Shown one piece after another: positions 44,459-51,830 of a DNA stretch of 55,241 bases. Source of the DNA: Prevotella sp. (GTDB lineage Bacteria; Bacteroidota; Bacteroidia; Bacteroidales; Bacteroidaceae); NCBI GenBank assembly GCA_016281815.1, contig JAEEJK010000081.1:1-55241 (forward strand), read 5' to 3'. A program made the position numbers and the translations under genes. Position 1 is the stretch's first letter. Every line of letters starts with the position of its first letter. Below the pieces are notes generated by a model. The model was not told the DNA's origin and did no database searches. It saw nothing but the letters and a program-made list of their open reading frames with translations.

Positions 44459-45361
44459 ATGAGAAAAGCCATTATATTGATTTTCGCCGCCATCCTATGC
44501 TGCCACGTACAGGCACAGGAACTGATGGCGAAAGTCACCATCAACAGCAACCAGATACAGGGCACCGACAAGAGCGTCTTCGAGAACCTGAAGGAAACAC
44601 TCGAGCAGTTCATCAACGACAAGCAATGGACCAGCCTCCAGTTTCAGAAAAATGAGCGCATCAACTGCAACTTCAACATCACAGTGACAAAATATGACAA
44701 TGCGTCGAATACCTTCACCTGCAACGCACTCATCCAGGCCAACCGCCCTGTGTGGAACTCCTCCTACACCACCACACTCTACAACAACAAGGACAACGAC
44801 TTCAGTTTTGAGTTCGCACAATTCGACCAACTGGAGTTCAACGAGGAGGTGATCGACAACCAACTCGTCGCCCTCATTGCCTACTATGCCTACCTCATCA
44901 TCGGTCTCGACCTCGACAGTTTCTCTCCCAAGGGCGGCGAGGATGTCCTGCAGCGGTGCATGAACCTGGTGAACAACGCGCAGAACCTCGGTTTTCCTGG
45001 ATGGAAAGCATTTGACAACGACCGCAACCGCTTCGCCATCATCAATGACTATCTCGACGGCGGCATGGAACCTTTCCGGCAACTGCAATACGACTACTAC
45101 CGCAAGGGACTCGACGAGATGGCAACCAACGTGGAGCGCGGACGTACCAACATCACCACCGCTCTGGAGGAATGTCTGAAAAAATGCCACGAGAACAAAC
45201 CGCTAAGCATGCTCCCGCAGATCTGGACCGACTACAAGAAAGACGAACTGGCCAATATCTACAAAGGAAAGGGCACGCCCAACGAGAAGGAGAAAGTATA
45301 TGACATCCTTTTTGGCATCAATGCCTCGCAGAACAACGCGTGGGAGAAAATCAAACAGTGA
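44459..45361 (+). CDS. DUF4835 family exported protein
   Basis: 300 residues from the ATG at 44459 with a signal peptide (AIILIFAAILCCHVQAQ). The mature N-terminus ELMAKVTINSNQIQGTDKSVF is the hallmark of DUF4835, as is YYAYLIIGLDLDSFSPKGG. The family is nearly always beside recN in Bacteroidota, as here (26 bp). Some sources link it with type IX secretion (PorD); I cannot confirm that from the sequence. An upstream in-frame ATG overlaps the promoter and is rejected. Confidence 0.9.
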   Translation: MRKAIILIFAAILCCHVQAQELMAKVTINSNQIQGTDKSVFENLKETLEQFINDKQWTSLQFQKNERINCNFNITVTKYDNASNTFTCNALIQANRPVWNSSYTTTLYNNKDNDFSFEFAQFDQLEFNEEVIDNQLVALIAYYAYLIIGLDLDSFSPKGGEDVLQRCMNLVNNAQNLGFPGWKAFDNDRNRFAIINDYLDGGMEPFRQLQYDYYRKGLDEMATNVERGRTNITTALEECLKKCHENKPLSMLPQIWTDYKKDELANIYKGKGTPNEKEKVYDILFGINASQNNAWEKIKQ

Positions 45362-45387
45362 CACCACTGGGGCAGAGCAACTGAAAT

Positions 45388-47049
45388 ATGCTGAAAAAAC
45401 TATATATCAAGAATTTCACGCTGATCGACGAACTGGACATCAGTTTCGAGGGGGGATTCTCTGTCATCACCGGTGAGACGGGTGCCGGCAAGAGCATCAT
45501 CCTCGGCGCACTGGGACTGCTGCTCGGACAGCGTGCCGACACCAAGACCATCAAGGCGGGGCGCGACCGCTGCACAGTGGAAGCGCACTTCGACCTACGG
45601 AAATATGACATGCAGGACTTCTTCGATGACAAGGACCTCGACTACGACGACGGCGACTGCATCCTCCGGCGTGAGGTGACCGCTGCCGGCAAGAGCAGGG
45701 CGTTTGTCAACGACACTCCCGTGGCACTGACCACCCTGCGCGAACTCGGAGACCAACTGGTGGACATCCACAGCCAACACCAGAACCTGCTGATCAACAA
45801 GGAGGACTTCCAACTCAGCGTGGTCGACATTATCGCCGACGACAGTCAGGTCCTTGACGACTACCGCACCTCATACCACCAACTCAAGGCCGTGGAACGC
45901 CAACTGGAGCAACTGCGCGAGGATATCCGCCGCAACCGCGACAACGAGGAATTCCTGCGTTTCCAGCACCAAGAACTGAGTGGGGCGAAACTCGCTGAGG
46001 GCGAACAGGAACAACTGGAACAGGAATATGGCATCCTGTCGCATGCCGAGGAAATCAAGAGTGCCCTCTTCGAGGCCGATGAACTCTTCTCGGGCGATGG
46101 CGGCATCGTGGAAAAACTCAAGAGTGCGAGCCACAGCATCGACTCGGTGAGAAACGTCTTCCCCGACATCACGGAGGCGGCAGAGCGTATCGAGAGCAGT
46201 TTTATCGAACTGAAAGACATTGCCGATGAGGTGGCCCGCCATGCTGAGCACATCGACTTCGACCCCGCCCGCATGGAGGAGGTGAACAGCCGCCTCGACA
46301 CCATTTACCACCTGCAGCAGAAATTCCATGTGCAGACCGTGGAAGAACTGATTGGCATCCGCGACGATCTTGAGCGCCAACTCAGTCAGATCGATGGCGG
46401 CGACGAGGCACTGCAGGAACTGGAGGCACAGGAAGCAGCCCTCTTAAAGGTATGCAAGGAGAAAGCCAAGCGACTCTCGGCCATCCGCGCGAAGGCAGCC
46501 CGCCAAGTGGAGGAGGAGATGCGCAGCCGACTCGTCCCATTAGGCATCCCCAAAGTGAGGTTTGAGGTGGCCATCAGCGAAAAACCGCTGTCCGCTGACG
46601 GACAGGACAAGGTGGCGTTTCTCTTCACTGCCAACAGCAACATGCCGCTGCAACCAGTGGCACAAGTGGCGTCGGGCGGTGAGATTGCCCGTGTGATGCT
46701 GTCGCTCAAGGCGATGATCAGCGGAGCGGTGAAACTGCCCACCATCATCTTTGACGAGATCGACACGGGAGTCAGCGGCAAAGTGGCAGAGATGATGGCG
46801 CATATCATGCAGGAGATGGGCGACAACGACAGACAGGTGATCAGCATCACCCACCTGCCACAGATCGCAGCCTGCGGAAGCGCACACTACAAGGTTTACA
46901 AGGAAGAGACCGAAGAGGGCACCGTCAGCCACATGTGCCGGCTCTCCCATCAAGAGCGAGTGAGCGAAATCGCCCAAATGCTCAGCGGAAGCAACATCTC
47001 TGAGGCGGCCATCAGAAACGCGGAAGAACTTTTGAAGATTGAAAATTGA
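45388..47049 (+). CDS. recN: DNA repair protein RecN
   Basis: SMC-like ATPase of double-strand break repair, 553 residues. Walker A GETGAGKS (29-36), a central coiled coil (about 150-380, rich in Glu, Gln and Leu), the signature VASGGEIARVMLSLK, and Walker B TIIFDEIDTGVSG followed by ITHLPQIA. Its C-terminus (KIEN, stop) is encoded by the first units of a TTGAAGA heptad array. Confidence 0.97.
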   Translation: MLKKLYIKNFTLIDELDISFEGGFSVITGETGAGKSIILGALGLLLGQRADTKTIKAGRDRCTVEAHFDLRKYDMQDFFDDKDLDYDDGDCILRREVTAAGKSRAFVNDTPVALTTLRELGDQLVDIHSQHQNLLINKEDFQLSVVDIIADDSQVLDDYRTSYHQLKAVERQLEQLREDIRRNRDNEEFLRFQHQELSGAKLAEGEQEQLEQEYGILSHAEEIKSALFEADELFSGDGGIVEKLKSASHSIDSVRNVFPDITEAAERIESSFIELKDIADEVARHAEHIDFDPARMEEVNSRLDTIYHLQQKFHVQTVEELIGIRDDLERQLSQIDGGDEALQELEAQEAALLKVCKEKAKRLSAIRAKAARQVEEEMRSRLVPLGIPKVRFEVAISEKPLSADGQDKVAFLFTANSNMPLQPVAQVASGGEIARVMLSLKAMISGAVKLPTIIFDEIDTGVSGKVAEMMAHIMQEMGDNDRQVISITHLPQIAACGSAHYKVYKEETEEGTVSHMCRLSHQERVSEIAQMLSGSNISEAAIRNAEELLKIEN

Positions 47050-47070
47050 AGATTGAAAATTGAAGATTTT
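47035..47070. repeat. heptad array TTGAAGA/TTGAAAA at the recN stop
   Basis: About five 7-bp units alternating TTGAAGA and TTGAAAA. The array begins inside the last recN codons and supplies its stop. Confidence 0.85.
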
Positions 47071-47086
47071 TGTGGCATAAGGGTAG

Positions 47087-47172
47087 GGACGCGATGTATC
47101 GCGTCCGCCTATTCCAAAGCAGAGGTAATCATCATTCTAAATTCTTAATTCTTAATTCTTAATTCATAATTC
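47087..47172. repeat. composite repeat, copy 3 (palindrome, GTAATCAT, heptad array)
   Basis: Palindrome GGACGCGATGTATCGCGTCC at 47087-47106, GTAATCAT at 47125-47132, then AATTCTT heptads to 47172, ending 5 bp before the next start codon. Same order and spacing as copy 2. Confidence 0.85.
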
Positions 47173-47177
47173 AAAAA

Positions 47178-48848
47178 ATGACCTTCAACATACGGACAAT
47201 CATGGCGGCAGGACTTCTTTTCACCGCCGCCGCAACCATGGCGCAGCCTGGCCCTGTGAAGAATGCCGCCAAAGCGGTCTTCACACTCACCACCTTCAAG
47301 GCCGACGGACAACTGCTGGCCTCCAGCCACGGCGTGTTTGTCGATGCCAACGGAACGGCACTCAGCGACTGGTCCTCTTTCGAGGGGGCTTCGAATGCCG
47401 TCGTCATAGATGCTTCCGGAAAACGCTTTGAGGTGGAATACATGATAGGTGCCAATGAGATCTACGATGTGGCGAAATTCCATGTCAAGGGCAAGACCAA
47501 CGGTGCCCCCATCGCCGCCACAGGTTCTCCGGCGGGTTCCAACGTGTATCTTGTGGGTTACTCGGTGAAGAAGCCCGAAATTTCCACCACACAAATCGAC
47601 AAGGTGGAGACTTTCATGGACAAATATTCCTATTACATCATCAAGTCGGTGCTGCCCGACAACACCCAGAGTTGTCCGCTCGTCAATGATGCAGGCCAGG
47701 TGATCGGCTTTGTGCAGCACTCGAAATACACCACCGACAACCACGCCACCGATGCCAACTACATCAACGACATGCAGGTGACGGGACTCTCCGTCAACGA
47801 CCCAGTGCTCCGCCGCACCGACATCCCCACGCAAGTGCCCGATGACAAGGAACAGGCCCGCCTGGCGCTCATCCTCTCGGGGCAGTCGACCGACTCTGCC
47901 AAGTATGCCAAGACCGTGGACATGTTCATTGAGAAATTTCCCGACATGAACGACGGTTATGCCGCCCTTGCACAGCGCCAGGTCAATGCCAATGACTTCG
48001 CAGCGGCTGCCCGCACCATGGAGACGGCTATCAAGAATGTGCCCAACAAGGACGAGGCCTACTACAGTTACGCCCGCCTCATCTATCAGAAGGAGGTTTA
48101 CAAGTCGGGCCTCCCCTACCCTGACTGGAGCCTCGACAAGGCCTACGAGATGGCTCAGAAAGCATACGACGCCAGTCCACAGGCCATCTACAAGCACCTG
48201 CAGGCACAGATCACCTATACCAAAGAGCAATATCAGGAGGCATACGACCAGTTCATGGCGCTCACCCACTCCGACATCCTCAATCCAGAACTCTTCTATG
48301 AGGCTGCACAGTGCAAGAAAAAACTGGATGGCTCGCATGAGGAGATTATCGAACTGCTCGACAGCGCCATCAGTTATTTCAAAAAGCCTTATACCTCTGA
48401 GGCCGCGCCCTATTTCTATGCCCGTGCCGGCGAACTGGCCGAGAAGGGCGAATACCGCAAGGCCGTGGCCGACTACAACCAGTATGACACGCTCATGCTG
48501 GGTCGCCACCCCGCCGACTTCTACTATGTGCGTGAGCAATGCGAGATCAAAGGCAGGCTCTTCCAGCAGGCGCTCATCGACATCGAGATTGCCACCCGCC
48601 TGGCTCCTGCCGTCTCTCTCTACTGGGCTGAGAAGGGTTCGTTGCTGCTCAGGCTGAAAGAACCGAAACTGGCTCTCGACTCAGCAGAAAAGAGCATCGC
48701 CCTCGAACCTGAATACAGCGACGCCTTCCTCGTCAAAGGTCTCGCTCAGATACAACTCGGCGACAAGAAAGCAGGCCTTGAGACACTGGCCAAAGCCCGC
48801 GACTTGGGCAACGAGCAGGCTCCCGCGCTGTTGGAAAAATACAAATAG
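47178..48848 (+). CDS. exported protein with degenerate trypsin-like domain and TPR repeats
   Basis: 556 residues with a signal peptide ending ATMAQ. Residues about 25-205 follow the two-barrel trypsin-like plan (SSHGVFVDANGTALSDWSSFEGA, VYLVGYS, NTQSCPLVNDAGQVIGFVQ), but the catalytic positions look lost: the His position reads LSDWSSF instead of TNNHVI, and the GNSGGPL loop reads NTQSCPL. The Asp-containing YDVAKFHV strand is kept. Residues 225-556 are tetratricopeptide repeats (for example NDGYAALAQRQVNANDFAAAARTMETAIK). Likely a periplasmic scaffold or pseudo-protease; function unknown. Confidence 0.8.
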   Translation: MTFNIRTIMAAGLLFTAAATMAQPGPVKNAAKAVFTLTTFKADGQLLASSHGVFVDANGTALSDWSSFEGASNAVVIDASGKRFEVEYMIGANEIYDVAKFHVKGKTNGAPIAATGSPAGSNVYLVGYSVKKPEISTTQIDKVETFMDKYSYYIIKSVLPDNTQSCPLVNDAGQVIGFVQHSKYTTDNHATDANYINDMQVTGLSVNDPVLRRTDIPTQVPDDKEQARLALILSGQSTDSAKYAKTVDMFIEKFPDMNDGYAALAQRQVNANDFAAAARTMETAIKNVPNKDEAYYSYARLIYQKEVYKSGLPYPDWSLDKAYEMAQKAYDASPQAIYKHLQAQITYTKEQYQEAYDQFMALTHSDILNPELFYEAAQCKKKLDGSHEEIIELLDSAISYFKKPYTSEAAPYFYARAGELAEKGEYRKAVADYNQYDTLMLGRHPADFYYVREQCEIKGRLFQQALIDIEIATRLAPAVSLYWAEKGSLLLRLKEPKLALDSAEKSIALEPEYSDAFLVKGLAQIQLGDKKAGLETLAKARDLGNEQAPALLEKYK

Positions 48849-48917
48849 CATATTTCATACAGGAGAGAAACTCCATCATTCAACTGAACATTCATAACAA
48901 AACAAAATCCATACATT

Positions 48918-49451
48918 ATGAGAAAATACTTTTTCACCGCTCTTGTGGCATTGATTGCTGTTTCATTTACGTCATGCAACAAAGGCCCCAAAATCGTCAC
49001 CGAACGATTCCTCATCAAGTACATGCCCTCTATCAACGACACGATAGAAAATGGGCCTGTCACTGACATTGAAACACTTTATTATGAAAACGACACAACA
49101 GCCATTGCCCAAGAATACAAGAGGTATGAAGAAGACACAAGGGCCTTGGTGAAGGAATGCAACGAGTTTCATCAGTCGCTCAGCAAGTATAACATGTCAG
49201 AAAGGGACTCTCTCCGCTCTGAATATGGGAAAAAACTGATTGAGCACAGGTGCCTGATGTTTTACACATATAAGGAGACCGCTGATACCACCAATCAAAA
49301 AGAGGTCATTGATACCAAAGAACTGCTAAGAGTTGTCAGGGAAAACGGAGCCAACATTCTTAACAGCATCAAATACACGAAAGAGAACAACCTCAGGGTT
49401 CAGTTCATCGAACTGAATAACGAGATTTGGCTGAGAGACTTGGAGAACTAA
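48918..49451 (+). CDS. small lipoprotein of unknown function
   Basis: 177 residues; signal peptide and lipobox FTSC (C20). The mature part is charged and mostly helical (EYKRYEEDTRALVKECNEFHQSL; DTKELLRVVRENGANILNSIKY). No domain recognised. It is 69 bp after the TPR protein and ends at a strong terminator (49494-49526). Confidence 0.75.
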   Translation: MRKYFFTALVALIAVSFTSCNKGPKIVTERFLIKYMPSINDTIENGPVTDIETLYYENDTTAIAQEYKRYEEDTRALVKECNEFHQSLSKYNMSERDSLRSEYGKKLIEHRCLMFYTYKETADTTNQKEVIDTKELLRVVRENGANILNSIKYTKENNLRVQFIELNNEIWLRDLEN

Positions 49452-49493
49452 GTCAGAAGGGTGATTCCCTTCCCAACCTGTCAGCAACAAAAT

Positions 49494-49526
49494 AGGAGCG
49501 ACTCATCGTCGCTCCTGTTTTTATTT
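49494..49526 (+). terminator. intrinsic terminator
   Basis: AGGAGCGA and TCGCTCCT pair around a 7-nt loop and are followed by GUUUUUAUUU. It ends the plus-strand unit containing the lipoprotein at 48918-49451. Confidence 0.9.
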
Positions 49527-49554
49527 GTCATCAAAATCTGTTTTTTTGTGATTC

Positions 49555-49830
49555 TCAATAATCTACATCAAGCAGCATACCATCGTTGGTGAACTCCAGT
49601 TCGTAACCGTTGTTGACGCCAACCTCATAGGTGGTCTTGACGATATCGTTTTTGATCTTGGCATAAGCCACGTTGCCGTCGGGGAAATATTTTTGCAGAT
49701 AGGTCTTTGCTGCAGTGGGCAACATATCTGCTGAGATGAAACGGTCTCTGTCGAGCAAATCAATGGTGACGGTCATGATGGATAATATCAGTCCGATGAA
49801 TGTCAGGAGGAGGAGTTTTGAAGTTTTCAT
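49555..49830 (-). CDS. PepSY-like (DUF2874-type) exported small protein
   Basis: 91 residues. An N-terminal hydrophobic segment (LLLLTFIGLILSIMTV) serves as signal or anchor. The rest is one PepSY-like unit: LPTAAKTYLQKYFPDGNVAYAKIKND, then TTYEVGVNNGYELEFTNDGMLLDVDY, the Y-E-V-x-L-x-x-G-x-x-I/L-E-F pattern of the family. Full-length members often have two units; this has one. Probably periplasmic; function unknown. A strong promoter is at 49916-49948. Confidence 0.85.
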   Translation of the reverse strand: MKTSKLLLLTFIGLILSIMTVTIDLLDRDRFISADMLPTAAKTYLQKYFPDGNVAYAKIKNDIVKTTYEVGVNNGYELEFTNDGMLLDVDY

Positions 49831-49915
49831 AATTATTGTTTTTTAGGGTGATTATTTTTGTTTTCTTATTTCTCTTTTTGTCATCCGGAAACCTTGTTTG
49901 TTCCTTTTGACATTG

Positions 49916-49948
49916 CAAAGATAAGCCGCTTTTCCCCCTCACTCCAAA
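49916..49948 (-). promoter_or_regulatory. promoter of the PepSY-like gene
   Basis: On the minus strand TTTG (49945-49948) and TATCTTTG (49916-49923) are separated by 21 bp. The leader is about 80 nt. Confidence 0.75.
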
Positions 49949-50029
49949 CAATCATCACTCTTTCGTCTCATGTCATTGCGACACACGCCCTCATTTGCGA
50001 CAAAGGCGGAAACACCCTGTGAAATCTGT

Positions 50030-50150
50030 CGCTGTTGGCCGTTGGCTGTTGGCCGTTGGCAATTAGCCATTAGCCGTTGGCCGTAGCCGTTGGCAAAAAG
50101 CCAAAGGCCAAAAGCGAATAGCCAAAGGCCAAAAGCCAAAAGCCAAAAGG
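50030..50150. repeat. two-part heptad array (CCGTTGG then CCAAAAG)
   Basis: About 60 bp of (C)(C/T)GTTGG units are followed by about 60 bp of CCAAA(A/G)G units. The two halves are roughly inverted relative to each other, so the whole could fold into a long imperfect hairpin. It abuts the stop of the orphan C-terminal fragment at 50152. Confidence 0.8.
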
Positions 50151-50151
50151 A

Positions 50152-50580
50152 TTATCTCACCACAATGGTCTTGCCCTTGCCTTCCTGACGCACGACGAAG
50201 GTGCCCCTTAAGCCAGCAAGGCTCTTGGCCTGTCGGCGCACGATCTTGCCGTCGGTCGTGTAGACGTCGAGCAGTGACTGTGCGTTAGCCCTCACACCGC
50301 CGATGGCCAATTCCTGGTCGTCGACGATACGGATGTTGTCCGCCAGCAACACATCGCCCAAGTTCTGCACCTCACCAAACCAGTCAAACTCTGTGGGATT
50401 GACAAATTCGGCTGTGAAGCCCACATGTGCATAACGGCCGCTCTTCAGCGATGTCAAGGGGACGCAGACAGTGGTATACTCCTCGGTGACAGGAATGTCG
50501 CTTTGATGTGTCGTCTCGTTAACAGGTCCGTCGATGCTGCCCGTCACCTTGAGTTGGTTGATGCATGCAAAGAAAGGCAT
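50152..50580 (-). pseudogene. C-terminal remnant of a secreted surface protein
   Basis: 142 codons with no signal peptide. The body (YAHVGFTAEFVNPTEFDWFGEVQNLGDVLLADNIRIVD) resembles the last strands of a choice-of-anchor or jelly-roll module, and the end (LDVYTTDGKIVRRQAKSLAGLRGTFVVRQEGKGKTIVVR) is a type IX sorting-type tail like that of the M6 protease. It can only be the 3' end of a larger gene. The 5' side is replaced by a palindrome at 50605-50639 and the next gene's promoter. Confidence 0.65.
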
Positions 50581-50604
50581 AATAATAAAAGAAAATCATC
50601 AGTT

Positions 50605-50648
50605 CTCCCCCTTTTGAGACCAAGGTCTCGGAGGGGGAGTTTTTTTAT
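50605..50648 (+). terminator. REP-like hairpin with T-tract (copy 6)
   Basis: Outer arms CTCCCCC/GGGGGAG and inner arms GAGACC/GGTCTC, followed on the plus strand by seven or eight T. It looks like an intrinsic terminator, although no plus-strand gene ends just before it; it may insulate the gene at 50738. Confidence 0.6.
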
Positions 50649-50698
50649 TCCGCTGGATTTTTTTTTTTCCGTTTTTACGAAAAACCGGGAAAAAGATA

Positions 50699-50706
50699 TA
50701 CCTTTG
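50699..50706 (+). promoter_or_regulatory. -7 box of the 50738 gene
   Basis: TACCTTTG at 50699-50706, 31 bp before the ATG at 50738. The upstream element is only a T-rich match (TTTA near 50674). Confidence 0.6.
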
Positions 50707-50737
50707 CATGCTTTTAACCAACCAACGATTACAAAAA

Positions 50738-51748
50738 ATGAGAAAGATTTTTACATTTGTCCTTCTGGCCATCCTGTCAATGACGGCTCATGCCCAGATG
50801 AAGACACTGCAAAATAACGAGAATGAAGACTCCACCATCGCCGTCATCGGCTATTTCAGCAAAAATGACACCATGGAGTATCAACGTGTTCAGGGAAAGA
50901 TGAAAATCGTGGACAATGACACGACTCAACGCGGTGAAATCACAGAGAAATTCATGGTAGTCGTCACGGACTCCACCGCAAACGGCTATAAAATGGAAAT
51001 CATCCCCTTGTCGTGCGAGATAAAGGACATCGACAACGATTACCAGATGCGGATGGCCTCCTTGCTGTGGAATAACATAAAAGGCCTCCGCTGCCGTTTC
51101 ACCACCGACGAACTCGGAAGCGTGCAGCATATTGAGAACTGGCGCGAGATTCGTGATGTGCTCAAAAAGAGTTATGTAACGGTCTTCGACAGTCTCTACG
51201 CCTCTTTGCCGGCCCTGGACAGTGTGATGCCACGGAAGCAACTGGAGAGTCTGACGCTCTTAGGATGCTCGACCGAAGACGGCATCAAGGAACAATATGA
51301 CGAACTCGACATGCTCTTCGGACTGCATGGCAACGAAGTGACCATGGAGCCGGTCGAGACCGATGACATATCCGAGGCAGGATACCCCACTCATTCGCGC
51401 ATTGAGTCTTTCTACCCTGCACCCAAGGACGAATATGACATTGAAGGCGACTATGTCGTAAATGCGCGCACCGATACCAAGTTATCCGGCGATGACGTGA
51501 AAGACCTGCTCAGCACCACCCTGGGCGTGCTTCTTACCGGAGAAGTTTCCGACAGCGTGAGCAAATATACGAATGAGGCGCTCACCAACACAAAAGAAGG
51601 AATGACGACCACCAACTACGAGCAGTATTGCTATTTTTTCAACGGATGGCCCAAACTCATGCAGAAGATCGTGGAAATCAACGTAGCAGGTCTCGTCAGA
51701 CGCATCGAATACGATTCCATTGAGTGGACAAGAAGACATTGGGAATAA
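50738..51748 (+). CDS. exported protein of unknown function
   Basis: 336 residues from the ATG at 50738, with a signal peptide (KIFTFVLLAILSMTAHAQ); an in-frame ATG at 50708 is too close to the promoter. The mature protein alternates beta strands and charged helices (YSKNDTMEYQRVQGKMKIVDND; DVLKKSYVTVFDSLYASLPALD). I recognise no domain and no catalytic motif. It converges on the GH10 xylanase gene, with a perfect hairpin between. Confidence 0.75.
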   Translation: MRKIFTFVLLAILSMTAHAQMKTLQNNENEDSTIAVIGYFSKNDTMEYQRVQGKMKIVDNDTTQRGEITEKFMVVVTDSTANGYKMEIIPLSCEIKDIDNDYQMRMASLLWNNIKGLRCRFTTDELGSVQHIENWREIRDVLKKSYVTVFDSLYASLPALDSVMPRKQLESLTLLGCSTEDGIKEQYDELDMLFGLHGNEVTMEPVETDDISEAGYPTHSRIESFYPAPKDEYDIEGDYVVNARTDTKLSGDDVKDLLSTTLGVLLTGEVSDSVSKYTNEALTNTKEGMTTTNYEQYCYFFNGWPKLMQKIVEINVAGLVRRIEYDSIEWTRRHWE

Positions 51749-51759
51749 TCTCCCACCAA

Positions 51760-51803
51760 AAAATCAGCCATTTTCGATTGGTTTCTCGAAAATGGCTGAT
51801 TTT
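51760..51803. terminator. bidirectional terminator between convergent genes
   Basis: A perfect 18-bp stem (AAAATCAGCCATTTTCGA and its complement) with an 8-nt loop. The ends provide A/T tracts in both directions. Confidence 0.9.
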
Positions 51804-51830
51804 CAGCAATATATACCCACTACCTCGTGA

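Larger units (their letters stand above)
49831..50151. other. gap with promoter and a long low-complexity heptad array
   Basis: No gene seen in these 321 bp. 49916-49948 is a promoter for the PepSY-like gene and 50030-50150 is a two-part heptad array. Confidence 0.65.

Noticed and set aside
47145..48539. A 464-codon minus-strand frame ending LRIKN
   Set aside because: Antisense to the TPR protein; its tail is only the heptad repeat read from the other strand.
50030..50150. Possible CRISPR array
   Set aside because: Units are 7 bp without spacers, and there are no cas genes.
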